Positions 1 through 5,587 of a stretch of DNA of 6,782 nucleotides are shown piece after piece. The translations under genes and the position numbers were made by a program. The notes under the pieces were generated by a model that ran no database searches, was not told where the DNA came from, and saw nothing but the letters and a program-made list of their open reading frames with translations. The DNA comes from Acidobacteriota bacterium (GTDB taxonomy: Bacteria > Acidobacteriota > Terriglobia > Terriglobales > Acidobacteriaceae). The stretch covers positions 1 to 6,782 of the forward strand of contig QIAS01000152.1 in assembly GCA_003225615.1 (NCBI GenBank), given 5' to 3'. The stretch's first letter is position 1. Every line of letters begins with the position of its first letter.

Positions 1-584
1 TCGAGATTCTTTTCCAAGAGCGTGTTTATAGTGGTGAAGGTGGCAAGTGCAATCGCATCGTCCTTCAGCGCTTGTAGAGTCTGGCCTAACAAGCCATGCA
101 TCTGCTGCAGGGCAGGTTCGTAGCTCTGCAAAGCAAGGTCTACCTCCGTGCAGCGCTCGATGTATTCATCCATGGTGGGAGTATCCGCTCTGAGAAACTG
201 ATAGAACCGTTTTTTTACCGGGAGCGACTTGAGGGCAAGCGCGTATACCTGATCGGCCAACAACTTGAGGTGCAGTTGTCGGCGACTTTCCTTACCCAAG
301 GTTGAGCAATTCGGAAGCGGGGTGACGAATTCCACGCCGTAACAATAGCCACTGCGGCTGCGAATCCTGCCAGTGGCACACTGCTTGCCCGGGGCTTGAA
401 ATTCGACGTCGACCAAATCGCCGGGTTGTTTCTGGATACCGGCGTAAAGTGCCATTCCGCGTTCGCTGATTTCCGTCCCCCGGCCGGGGACCGCCATGCT
501 GAAAGCACCGGTGCGAACCAGCACGCGAACTGGGAGGTCGACTTGGTGTCGCCGCGAGCGGCGCGTGTTTGTGGGGGAGAACAT
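1..584 (-). CDS. PilZ-domain protein, 3' end beyond the window
   Basis: The reading frame is open from an ATG at 584 to the left edge (194 residues visible, no stop), preceded in frame by a TAG at 597-599. The N-terminal ~95 residues look like a PilZ domain, the c-di-GMP receptor fold. There is an RxxxR motif at residues 8-12 (RRSRR), then DLPVRV at 16-21, the loop EISERG at 38-43, GDLVDVEF at 55-62 and YGVEF at 82-86 near the domain end. The usual [D/N]xSxxG loop reads ExSxxG here, so c-di-GMP binding is likely but not certain. Residues ~98-194 appear mostly helical, contain no motif I recognise, and continue past the edge. An AAGG lies only 2 nt before the ATG, a tight ribosome site; the upstream stop nevertheless confines the start to here or later. 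It is the last visible gene of the minus-strand series kinase, zinc ribbon, PilZ. I am sure of the frame and fairly sure of the family. Confidence 0.85.
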   Translation of the reverse strand, partial: MFSPTNTRRSRRHQVDLPVRVLVRTGAFSMAVPGRGTEISERGMALYAGIQKQPGDLVDVEFQAPGKQCATGRIRSRSGYCYGVEFVTPLPNCSTLGKESRRQLHLKLLADQVYALALKSLPVKKRFYQFLRADTPTMDEYIERCTEVDLALQSYEPALQQMHGLLGQTLQALKDDAIALATFTTINTLLEKNL

Positions 585-621
585 CGCCTTGCTGCTCTAA
601 CTGAGTTTTCGCGCGGATGCG

Positions 622-650
622 ATGGTAACCAGTAGATGGAGCGCCTTCAA
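622..650 (-). promoter_or_regulatory. possible sigma-70-type promoter for the PilZ gene
   Basis: On the minus strand TTGAAG (650-645) and TACCAT (627-622) are separated by 17 nt. Each matches four of six consensus bases. The site lies 38 nt before the PilZ start and just after the 13-bp inverted repeat in the direction of transcription, a sensible place for an independent promoter. This is pattern matching only. Confidence 0.3.
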
Positions 651-666
651 ATTACCAAGGTACAGT

Positions 667-730
667 TGATTCCCTGTCCTCAGCACCGGCACGGAGGACG
701 CCGAGTAACCACCCCCTGGACAGGGAATCA
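667..730. repeat. 13-bp perfect inverted repeat with a 38-nt spacer
   Basis: TGATTCCCTGTCC at 667-679 is exactly complementary in reverse to GGACAGGGAATCA at 718-730. It sits between the zinc-ribbon stop and the PilZ start. As RNA it could form a 13-bp stem with a large loop, but no T-run follows on either strand, so it is not a canonical intrinsic terminator. It might be a dispersed intergenic repeat, a remnant of a small mobile element, or a processing or termination structure. Confidence 0.7.
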
Positions 731-748
731 CAAGAGAGGGGAGAGGCT

Positions 749-780
749 ACGGCGGCCGGCAAAGCGGCTCAAATCGCCGT
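749..780 (-). terminator. GC-rich hairpin after the zinc-ribbon gene, weak terminator candidate
   Basis: ACGGCG at 749-754 pairs with CGCCGT at 775-780, and a short GCC/GGC pairing is possible inside. It begins 16 nt past the zinc-ribbon stop in the minus direction. What follows (748 downward, minus strand) is pyrimidine-rich but lacks a real T-run, so termination would be weak or factor-dependent. The stem could also arise by chance in GC-rich DNA. Confidence 0.3.
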
Positions 781-796
781 TGCACGCATCTTTAGC

Positions 797-979
797 TTAA
801 GTTTCGGACGGCTGCTTCTCGGCTGGCAGCGGGCCGGTTCTCCGCATCAGTTCCCAATCGTACGCGAAAACCATGCCACAGCGTATGCACACCTGATAAT
901 GCTGGCCATAGGCGCCCACTCTCGGCCAGGAGAAGCGATGGGAACAGGGACCGTTTAAGAGCCGCCGGAGGAATTTCAT
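797..979 (-). CDS. small zinc-ribbon-like protein, 60 residues
   Basis: This is a short cytoplasmic protein with a probable single zinc site formed by C12-x-H14 and C31-x-x-C34. The second pair sits in the phrase CIRCGMVFAYDW (31-42), preceded by the short strand HYQV. Small proteins with this pattern of a basic MKFLRRL start, CxH, CxxCG and a YDW segment look familiar to me from Acidobacteriota, but no function is known to me. The ATG at 979 is chosen because AGAAGG lies 8 nt upstream (993-988). The frame stays open further upstream to a TTG at 1042, but that extension has no comparable ribosome site and does not look conserved. Its gene follows the kinase on the same strand after a 195-nt gap, so it may have its own promoter. 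Zinc binding is inferred from residues only; a role in nucleic-acid or protein binding would be a guess. Confidence 0.75.
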   Translation of the reverse strand: MKFLRRLLNGPCSHRFSWPRVGAYGQHYQVCIRCGMVFAYDWELMRRTGPLPAEKQPSET

Positions 980-987
980 TGCCGATG

Positions 988-993
988 CCTTCT
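988..993 (-). promoter_or_regulatory. ribosome binding site that fixes the zinc-ribbon start
   Basis: AGAAGG on the minus strand lies 8 nt before the ATG at 979. It is the best Shine-Dalgarno match in the minus-strand part of the window and decides for the 60-residue product over the longer TTG-initiated frame. Confidence 0.6.
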
Positions 994-1035
994 GGCCAGA
1001 GATCCCGCAAATCAAGAATCGAAGTTTATCGCTGC

Positions 1036-1064
1036 GTAGCAACTTACCACGGTTTGCTTGCCAA
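1036..1064 (-). promoter_or_regulatory. weak promoter candidate before the zinc-ribbon gene
   Basis: The 195-nt gap between the kinase stop and the zinc-ribbon start holds TTGGCA (1064-1059) on the minus strand, followed after 17 nt by TGCTAC (1041-1036). The first box is close to consensus and the second poor. I saw no strong hairpin terminator for the kinase and no further gene in this gap. Confidence 0.2.
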
Positions 1065-1174
1065 CCTGACTACACGCAGGTGCATTCAGGACGGGTTGAA
1101 GGCCAATGCCTGGTGTCATTACTCTTGTTGGATAGGTGTGAAAAGGATACTGGATGGAACCGGAGAGCCAGCCA

Positions 1175-2854
1175 TTACTGCAGAGCGACGAGCATGTCCT
1201 TGTGCTGCTTGTCGAAACTGATGCGTAGGGTCCTCTCGTCGCCCGCCGTGAAGGTGCCAAGAATGGTGGTGGACCGATCGAAATTCTCAGCCGCCGATTC
1301 CACATGGACCCGGAGCCGGTGTTCACCTGTGGGCACGTTTACAGTTTCGGAATCCATTCCCTGAACGCCTCCCCGAAACAAGACGAGGCGCTTCTTGCTT
1401 GCACCGCGCAGCGCATGCGCATAGGCCAGTTTGTCGTCTACGTAGAGAGCAACCTTGCCGTCTGTGAAGTGATGTTCAATTGACATTTTGAGATTGGAAG
1501 TTCCAGTCGGCGATTCCTTCGGCAGGAACTGTTTATCGCTGCTTCGAGGGCGTCGTGTGTCCCCGCTTTTGCGGGATGGCTTAATGAAGGCAGTCGGAGC
1601 CGCGCTGGTGGTGGAAACGGGCCTGCCTACGTTGACATGAGCCAATCGCGCGCGAGGCCCGGCCGAATGCGCCGCGGAAGAAGAAGGAGGAGCCACCTCT
1701 GCCGGCGGAGGAGCGCTTTCTCCCGACCGGGTGGGCCGAAGCAAACCAACAAGGCCCACGGCAACAGTCAGAATAGCTGCAGGGACAGCCAGCTTGGGCC
1801 AGTTCCGGCGCGCTGTGTCCATTACCCGAGCCATGTAAGGATACCCCGCAACCCAGCCGTTGCGTGGCATCATTCCCGCAGAGGAGCCGCGCGTACGTAA
1901 CGACGATCGCGTGGACTGTGTCGGGCGCGTTCCCATTCCAATAGAAGTGGCTGTCGGTACCCAGGTACTGGTTTGCGTGATTGACAACCTCTGCTCGCGC
2001 AAGTCACGCACATCCTGCGCGAATTCCATCCCGCGCTGGTAACGCTGAGCTGGATCTTTGGCCATGGCACGAGAAATCACCACGTCGAGTTCAGGAGGAA
2101 GTTCGGAGTCGAGTGCGGTCGCGGGTACTGGGTCGCGATTGGCAACCTTGAAGCAGACCGTAGTCGCGCTATTGCCCTGAAAAGGTCGAAATCCAGTAAT
2201 CATGCTGTAGAGAATCACACCTAGCGAAAACAGGTCGGAGCGGCCGTCTACCTGGCTGCCTTCAAGTTGCTCCGGCGACATATAAGCAGGAGTTCCAAGC
2301 ACCTGCCCCGGTACGGTGAGGTGCGCGAGATTCAATTTGGCAATGCCGAAATCCGCTATCTTTGCGTGGCCGTCTTCGGTGACCAGAATGTTGGCAGGTT
2401 TAATATCGCGATGCACAACGCCCTGGGCATGTGCATAATCGAGTGCCTCGGCCAGTTCCTCAGTTAAGCGCAGAGCCGTGTTGAAGGGCAACTTCTTCTT
2501 TTCTCCGGAAAGCAGTTTGCTTAAAGACTGGCCCTCTATGAATTCCATGACGATGTAGGGATCGCGGTGCTCGGGTTCTTCGCCCACGTCAAAGATGGTG
2601 ACAATCCCGGGATGTACCAGCCGTCCGGCCGCTTGTGCCTCAAAAAAGAAACGTTCCCGGTATTCGCGGTCCTCGTCGCCGGCTTGGCCAAACAAGGAGA
2701 TGGTCTTAAGGGCTACAAAGCGGTCGATCTTGGGATCGCGCGCCTTGTAAACCACACCCATGGCTCCGCGGCCGAGTTCGGACACGATCTCGTACCGGCC
2801 CAAGCGTTTACGTTTGCGAATGGCCATCGTCTGCCACGGCGGGGGATGCTTCAT
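1175..2854 (-). CDS. membrane-anchored Ser/Thr protein kinase (PknB/Hanks type) with extracytoplasmic beta domain
   Basis: This 559-residue protein should transfer ATP phosphate to Ser/Thr of target proteins. Its cytoplasmic kinase domain (about 20-290) is complete: glycine loop GRGAMGVV (28-35), ATP lysine K50 in VALK, helix-C E72, HRDIKPAN (148-155) with catalytic D150, DFG (168-170), and GTPAYMSPE (187-195) closing the activation loop. It is an RD kinase, so activation-loop phosphorylation is likely; T180 and T188 are candidates. A Ser/Thr-rich linker (291-350) leads to one membrane helix (about 355-372), then a Pro/Ala/Ser-rich stalk (375-450). A beta-rich domain follows (about 455-559) with VPTGEHRLRV at 507-516, reminiscent of PEGA-like folds. 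There are no PASTA repeats. The ATG at 2854 is used; its ribosome site is weak (AGAG). An internal ATG at 2827 has none, and either keeps the whole kinase domain. It is divergent from the diguanylate cyclase. Kinase function is near certain; the ligand of the outer domain is unknown. Confidence 0.95.
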   Translation of the reverse strand: MKHPPPWQTMAIRKRKRLGRYEIVSELGRGAMGVVYKARDPKIDRFVALKTISLFGQAGDEDREYRERFFFEAQAAGRLVHPGIVTIFDVGEEPEHRDPYIVMEFIEGQSLSKLLSGEKKKLPFNTALRLTEELAEALDYAHAQGVVHRDIKPANILVTEDGHAKIADFGIAKLNLAHLTVPGQVLGTPAYMSPEQLEGSQVDGRSDLFSLGVILYSMITGFRPFQGNSATTVCFKVANRDPVPATALDSELPPELDVVISRAMAKDPAQRYQRGMEFAQDVRDLREQRLSITQTSTWVPTATSIGMGTRPTQSTRSSLRTRGSSAGMMPRNGWVAGYPYMARVMDTARRNWPKLAVPAAILTVAVGLVGLLRPTRSGESAPPPAEVAPPSSSAAHSAGPRARLAHVNVGRPVSTTSAAPTAFIKPSRKSGDTRRPRSSDKQFLPKESPTGTSNLKMSIEHHFTDGKVALYVDDKLAYAHALRGASKKRLVLFRGGVQGMDSETVNVPTGEHRLRVHVESAAENFDRSTTILGTFTAGDERTLRISFDKQHKDMLVALQ

Positions 2855-2901
2855 GTTATCTCTGCGAGTGACACATAGAGAGGTGCTACGGACCCAGCGC
2901 A

Positions 2902-2915
2902 GTTACGGCAGTAAC
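2902..2915. promoter_or_regulatory. dyad GTTAC-ggca-GTAAC, possible operator
   Basis: A 5-4-5 palindrome lies 48 nt upstream of the kinase start and 100 nt upstream of the cyclase start. GGAC at 2890-2893 and GTCC at 2917-2920 give an imperfect outer symmetry. Its position between divergent genes suits a dimeric regulator, but palindromes this short occur by chance. Confidence 0.3.
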
Positions 2916-2979
2916 CGTCCAGGTGTTCAGAAAAAGACACTAAGGTCACGGAATTGCGGTCGGACGTAATCTGCCTAAA

Positions 2980-3008
2980 CCCCGCTTTTCCCCTGAAAAT
3001 AGCCGGGG
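2980..3008 (+). promoter_or_regulatory. hairpin covering the ribosome binding site of the diguanylate cyclase gene
   Basis: CCCCG (2980-2984) pairs with CGGGG (3004-3008), and inside it TTTTC (2986-2990) pairs with GAAAA (2995-2999) around a CCCT loop. C2985 can also pair with G3002, leaving a small bulge. The right arm contains the GGGGA-like ribosome site 6-10 nt before the ATG at 3015, so the folded RNA would hide it. This suggests translational control, provided transcription starts upstream of 2980. Confidence 0.45.
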
Positions 3009-3014
3009 ACCAGT

Positions 3015-4508
3015 ATGCGTTCTTTTCGCATTCCACTGATTACGGCGGGCGTGTTTCTGCTAGCGCAGATGGTGGGCGTGGTGTGGCTCGGCACCTCGCC
3101 TCGCGGTTCCCTTGTCTCCAATCTGCTTCAATTGGGGCTGGGAATACTGGTCGTTATTGTGAGCCTCAAAGTGGCGCGGCGCTCAGGCACCTTGGCGCGT
3201 CACGTGTGGCGACTGACGGCACTTGCATACGCGGTATGGGGACTCGGACAGGCCCTGGCCACTTACGGTAACGCCTTCCCATCAGGTTCCACCGAGTGGC
3301 TGGTTAACCTTTTGTTTTCGTTCTGGTTCGTTCCCATCGGTATGGCTCTGTTCCTTGGTCCCGATTCTGAGCCGGGGGAATTCGATTGGCTGGTAGGCAT
3401 CGACTGTGTTCAGGCAATTCTGTTCTGGGTCGTAGCCTATGTCTACTTCTTCGTTATCCCGTCGCATTACAACGAGACGATGGGCATGGCCCCTTCCGTC
3501 CTGGCGCTGTACTTTGCCTATTATGGAGTGCTGACCGCTGCTTTTTTGCTTCGCGCACTACTGTCGGGGCCGGGCGTGGCGCGCGCACTGTTTGGACGAA
3601 TGGGGCTTTTGCTACTGCTATCTGGCCTCGTTGACGCTTACTACAGCTATGGTCCCGGCAAGAATCTTGCGGCAGGGGCATGGTTCGACCTGTTGTGGAG
3701 CATCATGCTGGTGATCCCCTTACTTGTGGTTGCTACGTGGCAACAAGCTGAAGCGCCAGAAGACGCAGTCGCCACGGGAACGCGCGATCGGGTATTGACC
3801 CAGGTGTTTTCTCTGCTTTATCCCCTTCTCATCCTGCTCATGTCAGTGAAGATTGCCGAACACCGGCTGCTGCTGGCTGCCACGGTGATTCTCATTTCCT
3901 TTACTTGTTTCAGCGTGCGGACTCTGATTATTCAGCACCAGCTTTTGCAAACGCAGGAAGCGCTGCGGCACGAAGCCACGCATGACGGGCTGACCAACAT
4001 TTGGAACCGGATCACTATCCTTGACATCCTGCACCGCGAGTTGCTGCGTGCGGAACGAGAACGCGCTCCTGTAGGCATCATCATGGCCGATGTGGACCAC
4101 TTCAAGTTGGTCAATGACAACTTCGGACATGCCAGCGGGGACATAGTGCTGCGCATGGTTGCGAGCGAGATCGCCGCTGCCCTGCGCCCCTATGACTCTG
4201 TAGGACGCTACGGCGGCGAGGAATTTCTGATTGTAGCGCCGGCCTGCGACATAGCCCAGGCGCGCGACCTCGCTGAGCGGGTTCGCGAGCGAATGGAGAA
4301 GCGTCTCGTCATGGTCGCAGCAAAGCCGGTACGCATTACCTTGAGCATGGGCGTGGCTGCGGGCAGCTTTGCCATTGCCACGGAGTCGCTGCTGCACTCT
4401 GCCGATAGTGCGTTGTATGCCGCGAAAACTAACGGGCGAAACTGCGTTGAACCTCAACCCGATCCTCCGGGTCAAGGCAGAGTTCGCGGGGCATCAGCTT
4501 CCCGGTAG
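3015..4508 (+). CDS. polytopic membrane diguanylate cyclase (GGDEF)
   Basis: This 497-residue inner-membrane enzyme should condense two GTP to cyclic di-GMP. The first ~300 residues are hydrophobic with about ten likely membrane segments (near 5-26, 36-53, 66-84, 96-114, 128-148, 160-181, 195-212, 224-241, 262-279, 286-300), probably a sensor module of MASE-like character that I cannot assign to a named family. A short helical connector (301-320) leads to the catalytic domain (321-477). It shows HDGLTNIWNR (323-332), metal-binding DVD (359-361), NDNFGH (367-372) and the active-site GGEEF at 400-404. RPYD at 391-394 lies exactly five residues before it, which is the product-inhibition RxxD site. 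All key residues are present, so it should be active and feedback-inhibited. There is no EAL or receiver domain. The C-terminal ~20 residues are polar and disordered-looking. The ATG at 3015 follows GGGGA at a good distance. Confidence 0.94.
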   Translation: MRSFRIPLITAGVFLLAQMVGVVWLGTSPRGSLVSNLLQLGLGILVVIVSLKVARRSGTLARHVWRLTALAYAVWGLGQALATYGNAFPSGSTEWLVNLLFSFWFVPIGMALFLGPDSEPGEFDWLVGIDCVQAILFWVVAYVYFFVIPSHYNETMGMAPSVLALYFAYYGVLTAAFLLRALLSGPGVARALFGRMGLLLLLSGLVDAYYSYGPGKNLAAGAWFDLLWSIMLVIPLLVVATWQQAEAPEDAVATGTRDRVLTQVFSLLYPLLILLMSVKIAEHRLLLAATVILISFTCFSVRTLIIQHQLLQTQEALRHEATHDGLTNIWNRITILDILHRELLRAERERAPVGIIMADVDHFKLVNDNFGHASGDIVLRMVASEIAAALRPYDSVGRYGGEEFLIVAPACDIAQARDLAERVRERMEKRLVMVAAKPVRITLSMGVAAGSFAIATESLLHSADSALYAAKTNGRNCVEPQPDPPGQGRVRGASASR

Positions 4509-4548
4509 CTATGGTTCGAGCCGGGTGCCCGTGCCCATGCAACGACAA

Positions 4549-4578
4549 TTGCGAAGTGCCTTTGCATCGTTGCAGAAT
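4549..4578 (+). promoter_or_regulatory. possible promoter for the importer operon
   Basis: The 101-nt gap between the cyclase stop and the D-type ATPase start holds TTGCGA (4549-4554) and CAGAAT (4573-4578) with an 18-nt spacer, each four of six consensus bases. It would give a leader of about 25 nt. No terminator hairpin with a T-run is visible after the cyclase, so read-through from that gene is also possible. Confidence 0.25.
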
Positions 4579-4609
4579 AGACGCAGTTCTCTGCTTATTC
4601 CCAGCTCGC

Positions 4610-5587
4610 ATGCAATTTTTGCTCGAAGTTCGTGATCTGCGGGTGGACTACGTTTCCGACGGGCTTCCGCCTGCCTGGGTGCTGCGCGGGATCACCCTTA
4701 CCGTCGCAGAAGGCGAGTGTTTGGGCATTCTCGGCGAATCAGGGTGCGGCAAAACGACGCTCGCCCTCGCACTGTTAGGCTTATTACCCGATTCTGCAGC
4801 CCTCCGAGAAGGATCGATTTGCCTCAGGGGTCGAGACCTCCTGCAGCTCACGGAACGTGAAATAGAGAAATTGCGCGGCGAAGAATTATCGATTGTCTTT
4901 CAAGACCCGAGCAGCGCATTACACCCCGTGCGGCGCGTCGGAGCGCAGTTAACAGACGTGATTTACGCGCACCGGCCGGGCTTGTCGGGAGGGCAACGCC
5001 GGGAACTTGGTGAAGCTACTCTGAAAGAAGTGGGGCTGGCAGACACGGAGAGGATTTTTTTCTCTTATCCTCACGAACTGAGCGGCGGCCAGCGGCAACG
5101 AGTGGTAATCGCTCAGGCGCTGGTGTGTCGCCCGGCGCTCCTCATAGCAGACGAACCGACGAGCTCTCTGGATACCACCGTGCAAGCCGAGATTCTTGCC
5201 CTTCTTAACCGATTGCGGCGGGAACGGCGGCTTTCTCTGATCTTCATCAGCCACAATCCCGCAGTCATCAGTGAAGTGGCCGATCGAGTTGTGGTGATCT
5301 ATGCCGGCCAGATTGTCGAGGAAGGCAGCGCTCGAGAGGTGCTGGTATCACCGCTGCATCCTTTTACGCAAGCTCTTCTGAGTTGTCTTCCAACTGATAA
5401 AGGAGGCAGCCAGGTTTTCCCGGCAGCGGCATTGCTGGGTACTGCGCCTGATCCGGTGGAAACGCCGCTGGGGTGCGCTTTTGCGCCGCGCTGCAAGGAT
5501 CGGATGGCAGAGTGCGAGCTCAGGATGGCGGCGGAGGTCTGCGCGCAGCCCGGACGGCAGGTGCGTTGCTTCAAGTATGGTGGCTGA
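4610..5587 (+). CDS. dppD: peptide/nickel-type ABC importer ATPase, DppD/OppD family
   Basis: One of two ATPases that power uptake through a Dpp/Opp-type permease pair at the cytoplasmic face. The 325-residue length matches DppD (about 325-330). Walker A is GESGCGKTT (42-50), the Q-loop is Q98 in VFQDP, the signature LSGGQRQR spans 157-164, Walker B is LLIADE (177-182) and the switch histidine is H215. The tail has GCAFAPRC (288-295) with further cysteines at 302, 311 and 320, the C-terminal cysteine motif seen in this family and linked to an iron-sulfur cluster in some members. An extra LSGGQR at 125-130 lies in the helical subdomain. The start at 4610 is chosen because homologues begin a few residues before the LLEVRDL strand; the open frame reaches back to 4511, but those 33 residues are Cys-rich and unlike the family. 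No good ribosome site precedes 4610. The last 11 nt overlap the next gene. Whether peptides, nickel or sugars are carried cannot be told. Confidence 0.93.
   Translation: MQFLLEVRDLRVDYVSDGLPPAWVLRGITLTVAEGECLGILGESGCGKTTLALALLGLLPDSAALREGSICLRGRDLLQLTEREIEKLRGEELSIVFQDPSSALHPVRRVGAQLTDVIYAHRPGLSGGQRRELGEATLKEVGLADTERIFFSYPHELSGGQRQRVVIAQALVCRPALLIADEPTSSLDTTVQAEILALLNRLRRERRLSLIFISHNPAVISEVADRVVVIYAGQIVEEGSAREVLVSPLHPFTQALLSCLPTDKGGSQVFPAAALLGTAPDPVETPLGCAFAPRCKDRMAECELRMAAEVCAQPGRQVRCFKYGG

Larger units (their letters stand above)
2855..3014. promoter_or_regulatory. divergent control region between kinase and diguanylate cyclase
   Basis: These 160 nt separate the two divergent starts and must carry both promoters unless leaders lie further out. 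I could not identify convincing -35/-10 pairs on either strand; the region may use an alternative sigma factor. It does contain a dyad and a hairpin, listed separately. Nothing here resembles a c-di-GMP riboswitch of the GEMM class. Confidence 0.6.

Noticed and set aside
215..635. Open frames at 215-508 (minus) and 396-635 (plus)
   Set aside because: Both are alternative frames of the PilZ gene, whose frame carries RxxxR, the SxxG loop and YGVEF in the right order.
979..1364. Several short open frames on both strands around the kinase 3' end
   Set aside because: They have no conserved motif or plausible ribosome site and overlap the kinase or zinc-ribbon genes.
2855..3014. c-di-GMP riboswitch upstream of the cyclase
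   Set aside because: The conserved GEMM sequence blocks are absent and the space is short. The only structure seen is the simple hairpin at 2980-3008.
3843..4475. 210-codon open frame antisense to the GGDEF domain
   Set aside because: It is a shadow of a well-supported gene, has no recognisable domain and no ribosome site that I can see.
4511..4609. N-terminal extension of the D-type ATPase starting at 4511, 2 nt after the cyclase stop
   Set aside because: The added 33 residues are Cys-rich, have no hydrophobic or family-like pattern, and the family begins just before LLEVRDL. The region fits a leader and promoter better.
5481..5576. Longer start for the F-type ATPase inside the D gene
   Set aside because: It would overlap D by more than 100 nt, reads as an Arg/Ser-rich out-of-frame translation of the D tail, and the family begins near 5577-5595.
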